Notes: generated from the letters alone by a model not told the origin. Positions 43,210 to 53,590 are shown, numbered from the stretch's first letter. The stretch is 64,000 nucleotides of DNA from Flavobacteriales bacterium (GCA_022361195.1 JAKSBJ010000232.1:62001-126000); one strand, 5' to 3'. Program-made: numbers and translations.

Positions 43210-45629
43210 AAGCACTTGCCTTAACATATCTATTTGTTTTCTGTGCCCTTACGGCATTGACACAGGTGGATATTTATGGTATTGCAAAAAACACAGAGGG
43301 AGATCGGCTTTCCTATTCAAAAGTTACCCTAATCAATCATCATAACCCTTCGGACTTTATTAAAATGGAAACTTTGGCCGATGAGCACGGTCGTTTTTAT
43401 TTTGAAGACATTCCAAAAGGAGAATATTCATTAGAAATAAAATCACTCTATCACAAAACACTCACTAAGCGTTTTGAATTAAAAGATGAGTCAATTGAAA
43501 TGAATTTTGAACTCCAGGCTGATTCGGAATTAAAAAAAGTGGTTGTTTACGGTGATGATTCAGAATTTGAAGGTTCTTCTATGCGAATGGTAGAGGGAGT
43601 AACTGTTACCCATGGTAAAAAAACACAGTTGGTAGATTTGAATAAAGTCAATGCTAACAAATCCATTAATAATGCCCGCGAATTATACGCTACCGTACCA
43701 GGATTAAACATCTGGGAATCGGACGGAGGAGGTTTACAGTTGGGAATTGGAGCAAGAGGATTAAGTCCAAGCAGAACGGCCCATTTTAATACTCGTCAAA
43801 ACGGATACGATATCTCAGCAGATGCCTTAGGATATCCTGAAAGTTACTATACTCCACCTGCTGAAGCCATTGAAAAAATTCAATTAATTAGAGGAGCAGC
43901 ATCCTTGCAGTTTGGGCCTCAATTTGGCGGAATGCTGAATTTTAAATTGATGGAGCCTTCCAAAAAGCCAATCTCTTACAAAGGTTCACATACCTATGGA
44001 GCCTATAATTTAGTTAACACCTTTAATGCCGTTTCAGGAACCATCAAAAAACGTATTACCTATTTAGGGTATTATCAATACAAACAGGGAGATGGATGGC
44101 GTGAAAATTCAGGTTTTCACCAGCACCAGGCATTTGGTCAAATCGGAATTCATTTCTCCGATAATCTTCGTTTGAGATTAGAACATACCTACATGTCTTA
44201 TTTGGCTCAACAAGCCGGGGGGCTAACTGACGCCCTGTTTGAACAGAATCCTAGACAATCTATTCGAGAAAGAAATTGGTTTGCAGTAGACTGGAATATT
44301 ACAGCTTTGAATTTGAATTGGCAGCCGAAAAACAAAACGACTATCGACCTAAAAGCTTTTAGAGTGGATGCCAGAAGACAAGCATTGGGTAATCTTGAAA
44401 AAATTTCTCGAATTGATGATTTATCAGAAAGAGATTTAATTGACGGAAATTTTAACAACTTTGGAGCCGAACTGCGCCTGCTACAACGTTACCCTATAGG
44501 AAAAAAGATGTTTGGTGCTTTGGCCGGTGGAGTTCGTTATTATCAAGGTTTGACTAGTAGTAAACAAGGTAAAGCAGATGATGGATATGATGCCAATTTT
44601 GAGTTTTTGAATCCAGATAACTTAGAAGGTTCTGACTATGATTTTCCTTCGCAGAATGCTGCTGCTTTTGTAGAGAACATCTTATGGCTCAATAAAAAAC
44701 TCTCCATTTCTGGTGGATTACGATACGAATACATTCAAACAAAAGCTGAAGGATATTATCGTGAAATGGTTTTTCACCCATTGACAGGAACCTTAATTTT
44801 TGACACTACTTATACTGAGACTAAAAGCAATAGCCGATCTATTTTACTTGGAGGAATAGGTTTTTCATACCACCCATCAAAAAAGACTGAAGTGTACGGA
44901 AACATTGCTCAAAATTACCGTGGAATTAACTTTTCAGACATTCGTTTATCAAATCCAAATCAAGTAGTTGATCCGGATATTTCTGACGAAAAAGGCTTTA
45001 ATGCTGATTTTGGATATCGAGGAAGAACTAAAAACCTTCTATTTGATGTTAGTGCCTTCTTTTTATTTTATGACAATAAAATAGGAATCATCAACCACAA
45101 GATTAATGATTATGAATTTGTTCGTTTAAGAACAAATGTTGGACGTGCCTACAGCACAGGTGTGGAGCTTTATGGTGAACAAAAATTCAAGAAAACAGAT
45201 AGCTCAGAAACCTATTTCTCTGTTTTTGCAAACTGTTCATTCGTTTATGCCCGATATGGTAAACATGAAGAAACAGCTTTGAGTCAAAAATGGGTTGAAC
45301 TGGTTCCTCCTCTTTCAGCAAAAATGGGACTTCGTTTCCATCATAAAAAGTGGAACTTCTCTGTACTAGCTTCCTATATTCATGAACATTACACTGACGG
45401 AACTAATGCCCAGTTTGATCCTAATGCTATTGCCGGCATAATCCCATCCTATTATGTTTTGGATTATGCCATGAACTACAAGTTGAACAAAATTTTCACC
45501 TTTAGTGGAGGAGTAAATAACTTTACCAACAATAAGTACTTTTCTCGCCGTGCAACAGGTTATCCAGGACCGGGAATTATACCTTCGGATGGAATTAGTT
45601 TTTATCTGACATTGGGTATTCAGCTCTAA
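43206..45629 (+). CDS. TonB-dependent receptor (FecA-like)
   Basis: An 807-residue outer-membrane receptor. The signal peptide ends ALTQ near residue 20. A carboxypeptidase-regulatory-like domain (about 20-115) precedes a plug domain near 120-245 (NNARELYATVPGLNIWE, then ARGLSPSRTAHFNTRQNGYDI and EKIQLIRGAASLQFGPQ), then a 22-strand-type barrel ends in a terminal aromatic pattern at SFYLTLGIQL. It resembles FecA/HmuR-type iron or ferric-citrate receptors. It starts at GTG 43206, which overlaps the HTTM stop. With the lipoproteins before it, this is probably an iron-uptake locus. No TonB/ExbBD is present here. Confidence 0.9.
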   Translation: MKALALTYLFVFCALTALTQVDIYGIAKNTEGDRLSYSKVTLINHHNPSDFIKMETLADEHGRFYFEDIPKGEYSLEIKSLYHKTLTKRFELKDESIEMNFELQADSELKKVVVYGDDSEFEGSSMRMVEGVTVTHGKKTQLVDLNKVNANKSINNARELYATVPGLNIWESDGGGLQLGIGARGLSPSRTAHFNTRQNGYDISADALGYPESYYTPPAEAIEKIQLIRGAASLQFGPQFGGMLNFKLMEPSKKPISYKGSHTYGAYNLVNTFNAVSGTIKKRITYLGYYQYKQGDGWRENSGFHQHQAFGQIGIHFSDNLRLRLEHTYMSYLAQQAGGLTDALFEQNPRQSIRERNWFAVDWNITALNLNWQPKNKTTIDLKAFRVDARRQALGNLEKISRIDDLSERDLIDGNFNNFGAELRLLQRYPIGKKMFGALAGGVRYYQGLTSSKQGKADDGYDANFEFLNPDNLEGSDYDFPSQNAAAFVENILWLNKKLSISGGLRYEYIQTKAEGYYREMVFHPLTGTLIFDTTYTETKSNSRSILLGGIGFSYHPSKKTEVYGNIAQNYRGINFSDIRLSNPNQVVDPDISDEKGFNADFGYRGRTKNLLFDVSAFFLFYDNKIGIINHKINDYEFVRLRTNVGRAYSTGVELYGEQKFKKTDSSETYFSVFANCSFVYARYGKHEETALSQKWVELVPPLSAKMGLRFHHKKWNFSVLASYIHEHYTDGTNAQFDPNAIAGIIPSYYVLDYAMNYKLNKIFTFSGGVNNFTNNKYFSRRATGYPGPGIIPSDGISFYLTLGIQL

Positions 45630-45729
45630 ACACATCTTCCATTTACTCATAAAACATCCCAAATAATCAAAAGAATGGTTCTTCGGCCTTCATTTGACTA
45701 TCTTCGTTTAAACCTCAACGCTACGCTTC

Positions 45730-46431
45730 ATGGGAATTGGGAAATATTTTGGGACGCTTTGGAAACTCTTTGCTAAGATAACGCTGACGTTGTTTATTAT
45801 TAGCGTTATTATTTACGGCTTAGATATAACTGTAAGTCAGCCAGAAACAAACAAAAAAACCATTTACAGTCATCTTCAAAACGAACGTTCTACCCATCAT
45901 TATTTTGCACTTAACGATTCCGTTTGTTTCTTAGTGAATACTGCTGAGGCCGAAGGTGAAGAGGTTTTAATGATTCGATCTTACACCCGAAATCACATCC
46001 CTTTTTGCTTTTTCTGCGGCTGGAACAGAGACACCTATGGTTACGAAGGAGGGGTTCATTTATATGAACCTCATATGTATGGTGACCTCATCTATACACA
46101 GGAAGCTTATGAATATGAAGACGGAGAATTTCCTTTAAACAGTTACCAAACTTATAACACCAAAACCGGCGAAAGTAGCTATGTCAACGATTTGACTGAA
46201 ATTGCTCCTGATGCACATTCGGACAAATACAGAGTCCGGGAAGCGGATTTATTGGAAAACTATGGCCTACTTTCTTTTTATCAAAGCGAATCCTGTCAAA
46301 TAGCCTTTGCAGTTATCTTTGTTCTTACAGCAGGTTTAATTCTTGGAGCCATGATAGGAGTTCCTATTAGAGTTTATAAGTTCAAGAAAGAAGCGAAAAG
46401 AAATCAAAGGTTTCCTAAGCAAAACAGATAA
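45730..46431 (+). CDS. Two-span membrane protein of unknown function
   Basis: A 233-residue protein with one membrane span near residues 14-32 and another near 195-218, a periplasmic middle of about 160 residues and a basic cytoplasmic tail (ending Gln-Asn-Arg). The middle is rich in Tyr, Glu and Asp and includes CFFCGW near residue 92. No family is recognised. It is an isolated plus-strand gene with a promoter-like TATCTTCG about 25 bases upstream of the start. Confidence 0.6.
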   Translation: MGIGKYFGTLWKLFAKITLTLFIISVIIYGLDITVSQPETNKKTIYSHLQNERSTHHYFALNDSVCFLVNTAEAEGEEVLMIRSYTRNHIPFCFFCGWNRDTYGYEGGVHLYEPHMYGDLIYTQEAYEYEDGEFPLNSYQTYNTKTGESSYVNDLTEIAPDAHSDKYRVREADLLENYGLLSFYQSESCQIAFAVIFVLTAGLILGAMIGVPIRVYKFKKEAKRNQRFPKQNR

Positions 46432-46446
46432 AAGCGGTAAAGTAAA

Positions 46447-47352
46447 TTATTGCTTAATAAAACTGGCATTTTGAACACCACTTATGCTTCTAAGCTGTAA
46501 ATGGTAACTTCCAGTTTCGAGGGTAGTTAAATCAATGATTCCGTTAGTATTCTCAACCTCCATGATGGTTCTTCCTAACTGATCATAAACCACAATTTTG
46601 TGCTTATCAGGAAGAACACCTCCTAATCGAAGCCAATTAGATGCTGGATTTGGAAATAACAATAAAGAATTATCAGAGTCAATCGGATCAATTGATGCAA
46701 CAAATTCACAATCCTCGGTTGCAACATCATTGAACCATTCTATATTACCATAAAGCGAATAACAACCGTGAGTATACTTACAATCTTCAGTGGTATACAT
46801 AGGCTCAAGAAATCCTCTATCGTGCCCTACTCCTTCTATAATAAACTCTATTTCTTCAGAATCAACTTCAAAAGTACGATGCCAAATACCTGATATCATG
46901 ATACTATCTAAATCGGTTACCACAACATCTTCATAAATTTGAATAGAAGTTACAGGAAGCGTATCCCCTTCCTCCAAACCAAAATCGTACAAAATCTCTT
47001 CGGTTTCATCATCAAAATTATAGGCTACAATTCTTCGTTCGTCCTGGCGTAATAAGGCTACCAAAATGTCGGACTCAAAATGACCTTCACAAAAAGAAGG
47101 GATAATCGTATCTTCTAATACAAAGGTACTTTCTCCATATTTTCGGATTTTCCAATACAACTCTCCTGTTGCAACAACATCTGTATCTCCATCAACATAA
47201 TAAACACTATTTGTTTCAAGCTTACATTGCGGTAAACCTTCTATACAGCTGGAATGTTGTAACCATTCCGGACTATTACCAAAATAATCTGGAATCTGCC
47301 CAAACAAGCTGGTAAACAGAAAAATAGAGAATATGGAAATTAAAAATTTCAT
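46447..47352 (-). CDS. T9SS-sorted secreted protein
   Basis: A 301-residue secreted protein. It has a signal peptide (1-18, ending FTSLFGQ), an N-terminal Cys-rich region (SSCIEGLPQCKL), a beta-rich body of about 200 residues with no recognised fold, and a T9SS type A sorting domain at the end (LFPNPASNWLRLGG to the final Gln). It is exported by Sec and T9SS to the surface. Its function is unknown. It converges on the two-span protein gene, with 15 bases between them. Confidence 0.75.
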   Translation of the reverse strand: MKFLISIFSIFLFTSLFGQIPDYFGNSPEWLQHSSCIEGLPQCKLETNSVYYVDGDTDVVATGELYWKIRKYGESTFVLEDTIIPSFCEGHFESDILVALLRQDERRIVAYNFDDETEEILYDFGLEEGDTLPVTSIQIYEDVVVTDLDSIMISGIWHRTFEVDSEEIEFIIEGVGHDRGFLEPMYTTEDCKYTHGCYSLYGNIEWFNDVATEDCEFVASIDPIDSDNSLLLFPNPASNWLRLGGVLPDKHKIVVYDQLGRTIMEVENTNGIIDLTTLETGSYHLQLRSISGVQNASFIKQ

Positions 47353-47427
47353 TAAAAAAGCGATACAAATCTAATACCTATAACGGAAAGAGCTTCCAAT
47401 TCGTTTGGAATAATTGCGAATTAATTC

Positions 47428-47458
47428 AAAAAAAAAGCCCTCTCGTAATGAGAAGGCT
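47428..47458 (-). terminator. Terminator of the small secreted protein gene
   Basis: AGCCcTCTC at 47436-47444 pairs with GAGAaGGCT at 47450-47458 with one internal mismatch. On the minus strand nine T residues follow. It lies 22 bases past the stop of the gene at 47481. Confidence 0.85.
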
Positions 47459-47480
47459 CCTGAAATATCTTGAAATTTAA

Positions 47481-47762
47481 TTAGTCAATGGTAATGCAAC
47501 CATCTTTAATTGTTACTTTTTGACCGTTATTAACTTTCACCCAGCCACAGCTTGACTCAATCTCCGCCACATCAGCTGTTGGAGGACAGTGAGCAGTACC
47601 TGTGGTACTTCCTTTAAACGTAATTTCACGTGTTGATCCGTTGATCTTTACTTTGAAAGTATACGTCTTTGAATCCTTATTGTAATAAGGTACTGAGTAT
47701 GCACTTGCAATTGTTGTAACCAACATAAGCGCTAATGTCAAAAAAGCAAATTTCAATTTCAT
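47481..47762 (-). CDS. Small secreted Cys-containing protein
   Basis: A 93-residue protein with a signal peptide (residues 1-21, ending ASAYS). The mature part is beta-rich and holds three Cys: HCPPTAD, ESSCGWV and DGCITID. At least one disulfide is possible. No family is recognised. It has its own terminator and lies between a T9SS protein and the A2M gene. Confidence 0.65.
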   Translation of the reverse strand: MKLKFAFLTLALMLVTTIASAYSVPYYNKDSKTYTFKVKINGSTREITFKGSTTGTAHCPPTADVAEIESSCGWVKVNNGQKVTIKDGCITID

Positions 47763-47853
47763 AGTTTAGTTTTAAATCCAAATAAAATTACAAATTCAAA
47801 GTCTTTGCAGATAAAAAAATTGAGAATTGGGTCGATTCCTATGAGAATTAGGT

Positions 47854-47887
47854 AAAACACCAATCGAAAACTATTTCCGATTGGTGT
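47854..47887 (-). terminator. Terminator of the A2M gene
   Basis: ACACCAATCG at 47857-47866 pairs perfectly with CGATTGGTGT at 47878-47887. On the minus strand the stem is followed by TTTT. It begins 9 bases past the A2M stop. Confidence 0.75.
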
Positions 47888-47895
47888 CCATTATA

Positions 47896-50800
47896 TTAAT
47901 TGATGATATCCTGATCAACCACTTCAACCCATTTTCCTCTTACACGGCTATAAACCGTATTATCATACATCGCTTCAACACTTATTCCTGGCAAATAGTA
48001 TCTACCTAAATAAGCTGAGTTTAGTTGAACCCTGAAGGTTTTAGTTTTACCCGCACTCAGATTAAAATAGGTGTATAAACGATCATCTCTAATATCCTGA
48101 TAAGTGAAGTATGATGATTTATTAGACTGGTATTCATCCATTCGCGAATTATGAATTTCCCAACCTGAAGGAACAATGTGAGAAAGCGCCAACTCTTTCA
48201 AAGTACCCCTGGTACCAGGATTACTCACCTTTATCTCTGCAACAAAGTCAGTTCCCTGCTTCATCCGATCAACCGAAATAGGTTGATTTTTCATGTTGTA
48301 ATAATTCACCGTCAACTGAACATTCTTAGCCTCTTCTCTCTCCTCTCCTCCTAACGGAACTCCTTTGGTGATAAGACGAACATACAAAATTCCCTTTCCG
48401 GTATTCTTCACCGAAACATTCTTTGTTTTTCCTTTCAAATCAAAACTCACCATAGTCATCTCAGAATTTCGGCTACCGGATTGTCCATTGATCGTATAAG
48501 CGAATTTTAGTTTTTTCTCAGCATTGTTTACGCCCACAAATTTGCTTACTGCCAACAAAGCATAAGCTGTAGTTTGTGTACTCATCCAATTATCCTGATT
48601 AAGGCGATTAGCAATTTTCTTTGCCAATTCTGCTCCTTCTACTTTTTTACCCATCAATACTAGCGTTTCCAAAATCATAGCCTCATCACGAGTATTAGAA
48701 CCGTAGGTATAAGATAACTCTACATATTCAGGAACAAAAGTTGCCCTACCTGAGATTAGCTTTTCGGCAATCTCCTTTTGACCAGCCAGTTTATACGCTC
48801 CTGCCAATCGCCATCTTGCTGGTAGTGAAAGGTCATTTCGTTCACGAAGACGGTTCATTAATCCAATTTCCGGTTTTCCTGCTAAGGCTAGAGTAAATAG
48901 TCGATAGGCTTGCGTAAGGTCATCATAGTGTGCACCATCTGTTCCCTGATTCGCTTTATTCCAGTTCTTGGCTTGTTTTTTCTGATACTTAATCCATCTA
49001 CTTTTTAAGTTTGATGGAACTGCATATCCCTTCTTCTCAGCCTCAATAAGGAAATGTCCAGCATAATTGGTTCCCCACTCATTATCATAAGTTCCTCCCG
49101 GCCAATAAGAGAACCCTCCATTCGATGTTTGGAATAACTTAATTCGATTAATACCTGCATTTACGTTGGCTTGAATCATTGATTGGCGATTTCCATCCAG
49201 TTCCATTAAATCAGAAAGAAACAACTGAGGGAATACCGAAGAAGTAGTTTGTTCAATACATCCATGCGGATATCCAATCAAATAATCCAAACGTCTCCCC
49301 AAATCAACTGGAGGGAAGTTAGACACCTCCAAATAAGCCTGATTGGTTCCTCTAATTCCGAAATAATCAACTGCATCTGAATAAGATTCACCAGCGTTTA
49401 ACACCTTTTCTACTGTCTTAGTTTGCTCAGTATTTGGAGTTCTTACGTCAATTTCAAATTCGTATTTCGCTTTTTCTTTTCCACTTGAAGCAATGATGGT
49501 GACTTTCCCCAACCCAATTTTCTTCGCCACTTTTAAATTAAAGTTCACGATTTTGTCTCCAATCTTATTGAAGGTAACTGATCGCTGGCTCTTACCTTGA
49601 ATGCTGAACATTTTATTGGTTTTTACCGTCACTGAAACATTCTTTACATGCTTTTCCATTGCAAAAACGTTCACCGGTAAGGTCACATCCTCTCCTGGTC
49701 CGAGTACACGAGGTAAAGTTCCTAATACCATTAATGGATTTCGGACTGGAACTGTTTTTTCAGCATTTCCATAAGCATTATCCTCTCCGGCAATCACCAT
49801 TACCCTAACTGACCCCACATAATTTGGAATGTCTATTTTGTGTGAACGACTATTTCCGTCAATTTCAAATGGCCCTAAAAACTCCACCATTGGTTTAAAA
49901 CGATTGGCTTTAGCTGCTTTCTTACCATTTCCATCAGCATCACCACCAATAGCTAACATTTTATCTAGTTCCTCACCATAAGCTCCCATCACATAATCGT
50001 ACATATCCCAGGTTTTAACTCCTAAAGCTTCACGAGCATTAAAATGTGTCCACGGATCAGGTGTTTTGAAATTAGTAAGGTCCAATAATCCTTCATCAAC
50101 AATGGCCAAAGTATAACTCATTGGTTTGTTGTTTTTCTCAGAAACCTTAATAGTTGTTGAGGTCTCTGGTCGTAAGACAGAAGGCATATTAATGACCGGT
50201 TTTAAATGTGAAGCAGGATCTTCAACATAAATTGGTACTACTCCATACATTCTGATAGGCATGTCATTAGCCGTAGTTTGATATGGCTGCAGAAGCGTTA
50301 CATGAACGAACACATTTGGATCCATTTCATCCGTAGTAACAAACTCACAAGACGTTTCCCCTTTTTTGGTATCTACCCAAAACTTATCAACGATTTTCGT
50401 TCCACTCTCCAAACTAATCAAAGCCTTTCCTTCTTCAGGGGTTGGAATAGATAGTTTAACGGTTTCGCCCTTAGTATACTTCTCTTTATCGGTAGAAAAG
50501 TTGAGCATGGTAGAATTTTCACCGCTTGATCGGCTTGAACGAGCATAATAAGGCCAATCTACGTAAACCACTTTACCGGTAGTATGCCCAGATTCTTTAT
50601 TTTCAACCAGGATAAGATATCTTCCCCAATCTTCTTTGTCCACATGGAATTTATAACGTGCTTTTCCGCCTGAAGTAGAAATAGATTTAGAATCCATGGC
50701 AATGGTGCTGGATCGAGATATATAGCTTGCCAGATCATTGTCGTAGCTATCCCACCACCATCTCCATTCTAACTTATAGACTTTCACACTGACATCATTA

Positions 50801-53436
50801 TTGACAAACTTTCCGTTTTCATTTACAGTAATAATATCTACATAATGATCTTCATCCGTTACTAAAGTTCCACCATACATGTCCCCTTCCGGAACTCTAA
50901 TTCCCGTATAAGAAGAGTAAGGCGAATAAGTCACTGAAGTACGATCAATACTGAAGTCCCCTCCTTTTTCAAATACTTTAGTTGTGAAATAAGCTTTCAA
51001 CATTCCTGGAGCAGCACTGTTTAAACGAATTCCATGATCGAAAATAATTTTCCCATTACTGTTCAAATTTCCTTCAAACACTGTTTTATCCTCAGCTGTA
51101 AAGTCCTTTAAAGGATCGTCAAAAATAAAGCCATTGAGTTTTTTAAACTGGGTACGGGTATCCACCAAATGAACATCTACTTTGGTTTTTAAACCATCTG
51201 CTACCGCACCGTGCAACCATTTTACCTCCAGATTAACATCTCGTCCAGACTCTTGTGTTAGCATCTCTCCATCAAAAGACATGTTAATTTTGAGACGATT
51301 AGGTTTAACACTTTCAACCTTTAATGATTTGTAGAAAGTTCTGTTCCCTATTGTTACTCTAGCACTATAGTTACCAGTAATGGCTTCGGGATCGGTAGCT
51401 GTTCTGAAATCATACAAGCCATTTACCGAATGAGCTCTGATTTTTTCATCTACCACAATTCCCTTAGGATTAATGAATTCAAATTTAACAGGATGAGAAG
51501 CTGGTAAAATATCATCTTTATCTTCCAACATAAAAGAGATATACAAACTATCCCCTGGACGCCAAACACCACGTTCAGTGTAAATAAATCCTTTTACACC
51601 CCTTTGTACGGTTTCTCCTGAAACGTCAAACTTTGACAACGATAAACTTTCTCCATCATTTAGCTTTAAATACCCTTTTTGACCATCTTTTTCAGCAATT
51701 ACAACAAATGGTTTACGATTGAGGTGCATATCACACATCCCGTTCTCATCGGTCTTAGTTTCTCCTAATAACTGCTGTTGGTAATCATAAAACTTGACAT
51801 TGGCAGAAGCCATCGGTTCCGTCGAATTCAAATCGGTAAGTATCACGTGCATTTTTTTGTCAGAGCCTGCTTTGGCAATGATTCCAATATCAGAGATTAA
51901 CACATTACGACTAATGCTTTTGTTTTGATAAAAATAGTCGCTGCATGGATCATACCGATCTGAGTAATCGTAGTCGTAATCATAGTAGTAATAATCGTAA
52001 TCATAGTAATAATCATTCCAGTCACGCTCATGCCATTCTTCATCTTTAGCCGTAAAAGCAAAAGTGGTTAATTCCTCATCGATCGTTTTTCCAGCGTTAC
52101 AATCATACAGTGAATACTCTTTTCGAGCCGAGAGTTCAACACGATAAATAGCTCCTGGATCCATATCAACATACTTGGATAAATCAATGGAGAAGTTATT
52201 CCAATCATGCAAGTTCATTTGTCCTTCGGGATCTAACTCTACACGTTCCTCATGTACTTCTCTTCCTACCCTTCTCAATTGATAAGTTCCGTCATAACTA
52301 TTAACCTGTAAAAATTGAATGACGTTTTCTTCAAAAATCTTGGTTATGGTAATGTCTACCGCGGTGAGATTGATAGCCGAGAATGGAAAGTGAGCTTTTC
52401 CTGCACGTGGAACGATATTTCCTTCTCCCAACAACTCAAAGTCAGGAGCAATGTCATCAAAATGCAAACTCATGGATGTTGATGCCGTCAGTTTTTTATT
52501 ATTGACATTTCGTACTCCTTGAGCAATTTTAATTTTGTCATATCCAACAATTCGTTCATTCGGATACAGTAGAACCACCTGATCGTCGGCTACGATAGAA
52601 ACGTCATTATCTTGTAAATAAATGAGTCCTTCTAAAAACTGATTCTGCTCTAAAGGATCGGAAAAATGAACTCTTACGAATTGTTCAGGAGCGTGATTTA
52701 CTTCAACGTCCATCACTACAAATTCATCTTTTCTTGGAATTTTAATACTCTTATTACCACTTTTTTCAATACCAACAGGATCTCCATTCCATTCAACATA
52801 TAAAGTTGAACGACTTGTTTTTCGTTCGATATTGTGTATAACAAAGTGATAATTTTGCTGATTTTCCTGAATGGTTTGAATCTTTAAATCTCTTCCATCT
52901 TGAGTGGCGGTAACCATTTTTTTAACCGCATTAGAATCTACCTTTTCAGAAAAAGTCAATTTTCCGATCATTTTTTGCTTGCTGAAATCGGAAGAACTAT
53001 AAGAAGTAAAACGTTCTATTTCAAACTGAAAGCTTTTTCGTTGTGTTCTGAAATTAAATTCAAAGGTTTCCAAACCATCTTTTACGTCCATCAACTCTGA
53101 TATTTCTACAGAAGCTTTATAAAGTGTTCCTGAATTCAAAGCTTCCTCAGGAGTAAACTGAAGGGTTCTATCATCCACCCAGCTTACATCTCCTTCCGCT
53201 TCAGGATAAAGCACAAAAATGTCTTCTAAATCTTCCCTTTCACGAGCATCTTTAGGCATTTCTTCATTAAACTGAACTTTAATAGCTCCGTCAGAAGGGA
53301 TAACTCCACCAGTAAAAGCAGATATATACTCAGAGAATTCGGGATTGATTTGAACTTTTTCAGCTTGTGCGCCATCTTTGCTTCCGGAACAGGCTACTAA
53401 AAACGAAATAAGGAAAAGAGGGATTAACTTTTTCAT
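47896..53436 (-). CDS. Alpha-2-macroglobulin-family lipoprotein
   Basis: An 1846-residue lipoprotein of the bacterial alpha-2-macroglobulin (A2M) family. The signal peptide ends in the lipobox LVAC (Cys16). MG-type beta domains follow. The thioester motif CIEQ starts at Cys1393, in GYPHGCIEQTTSS, and would form the internal thioester used to trap proteases. A helical thioester domain and further beta domains complete the chain. Residues near 471-500 form an odd Tyr/Asp-rich tract (DYYYDYDYYYYDYDYDYS). Bacterial A2Ms are periplasmic defence proteins against host or rival proteases, often paired with penicillin-binding protein 1C. No PbpC gene is adjacent. A TAnnTTTG box at 53471-53478 precedes it and a terminator follows. 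Confidence 0.9.
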   Translation of the reverse strand: MKKLIPLFLISFLVACSGSKDGAQAEKVQINPEFSEYISAFTGGVIPSDGAIKVQFNEEMPKDAREREDLEDIFVLYPEAEGDVSWVDDRTLQFTPEEALNSGTLYKASVEISELMDVKDGLETFEFNFRTQRKSFQFEIERFTSYSSSDFSKQKMIGKLTFSEKVDSNAVKKMVTATQDGRDLKIQTIQENQQNYHFVIHNIERKTSRSTLYVEWNGDPVGIEKSGNKSIKIPRKDEFVVMDVEVNHAPEQFVRVHFSDPLEQNQFLEGLIYLQDNDVSIVADDQVVLLYPNERIVGYDKIKIAQGVRNVNNKKLTASTSMSLHFDDIAPDFELLGEGNIVPRAGKAHFPFSAINLTAVDITITKIFEENVIQFLQVNSYDGTYQLRRVGREVHEERVELDPEGQMNLHDWNNFSIDLSKYVDMDPGAIYRVELSARKEYSLYDCNAGKTIDEELTTFAFTAKDEEWHERDWNDYYYDYDYYYYDYDYDYSDRYDPCSDYFYQNKSISRNVLISDIGIIAKAGSDKKMHVILTDLNSTEPMASANVKFYDYQQQLLGETKTDENGMCDMHLNRKPFVVIAEKDGQKGYLKLNDGESLSLSKFDVSGETVQRGVKGFIYTERGVWRPGDSLYISFMLEDKDDILPASHPVKFEFINPKGIVVDEKIRAHSVNGLYDFRTATDPEAITGNYSARVTIGNRTFYKSLKVESVKPNRLKINMSFDGEMLTQESGRDVNLEVKWLHGAVADGLKTKVDVHLVDTRTQFKKLNGFIFDDPLKDFTAEDKTVFEGNLNSNGKIIFDHGIRLNSAAPGMLKAYFTTKVFEKGGDFSIDRTSVTYSPYSSYTGIRVPEGDMYGGTLVTDEDHYVDIITVNENGKFVNNDVSVKVYKLEWRWWWDSYDNDLASYISRSSTIAMDSKSISTSGGKARYKFHVDKEDWGRYLILVENKESGHTTGKVVYVDWPYYARSSRSSGENSTMLNFSTDKEKYTKGETVKLSIPTPEEGKALISLESGTKIVDKFWVDTKKGETSCEFVTTDEMDPNVFVHVTLLQPYQTTANDMPIRMYGVVPIYVEDPASHLKPVINMPSVLRPETSTTIKVSEKNNKPMSYTLAIVDEGLLDLTNFKTPDPWTHFNAREALGVKTWDMYDYVMGAYGEELDKMLAIGGDADGNGKKAAKANRFKPMVEFLGPFEIDGNSRSHKIDIPNYVGSVRVMVIAGEDNAYGNAEKTVPVRNPLMVLGTLPRVLGPGEDVTLPVNVFAMEKHVKNVSVTVKTNKMFSIQGKSQRSVTFNKIGDKIVNFNLKVAKKIGLGKVTIIASSGKEKAKYEFEIDVRTPNTEQTKTVEKVLNAGESYSDAVDYFGIRGTNQAYLEVSNFPPVDLGRRLDYLIGYPHGCIEQTTSSVFPQLFLSDLMELDGNRQSMIQANVNAGINRIKLFQTSNGGFSYWPGGTYDNEWGTNYAGHFLIEAEKKGYAVPSNLKSRWIKYQKKQAKNWNKANQGTDGAHYDDLTQAYRLFTLALAGKPEIGLMNRLRERNDLSLPARWRLAGAYKLAGQKEIAEKLISGRATFVPEYVELSYTYGSNTRDEAMILETLVLMGKKVEGAELAKKIANRLNQDNWMSTQTTAYALLAVSKFVGVNNAEKKLKFAYTINGQSGSRNSEMTMVSFDLKGKTKNVSVKNTGKGILYVRLITKGVPLGGEEREEAKNVQLTVNYYNMKNQPISVDRMKQGTDFVAEIKVSNPGTRGTLKELALSHIVPSGWEIHNSRMDEYQSNKSSYFTYQDIRDDRLYTYFNLSAGKTKTFRVQLNSAYLGRYYLPGISVEAMYDNTVYSRVRGKWVEVVDQDIIN
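51937..52025 (-). repeat. Tyr/Asp-coding short repeat inside the A2M gene
   Basis: A run of imperfect six-base units (TAATCG, TAGTAA and similar on the plus strand) encodes a patch of alternating Tyr and Asp in the A2M protein. It lies in a beta-domain region well before the thioester. Such microsatellite-like DNA can change length and so vary the surface of the protein. Confidence 0.6.
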
Positions 53437-53470
53437 GATAAGGATTCAATTTGAGATCATAATACTAAAT

Positions 53471-53478
53471 CAAATTTA
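53471..53478 (-). promoter_or_regulatory. Promoter -7 box of the A2M gene
   Basis: The minus strand reads TAAATTTG, a perfect TAnnTTTG, 34 bases before the A2M start. No TTG at ideal spacing was found. Confidence 0.35.
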
Positions 53479-53590
53479 GATTTTAAATTGAGCAAATGGG
53501 GTTAAATAATCATCAATTAAGTGACGTCTTATTATCCGCAAAAAGTTTTTGATTATTTGTTATAGGAAATAGAAAGGTATGTGAAAGGGT

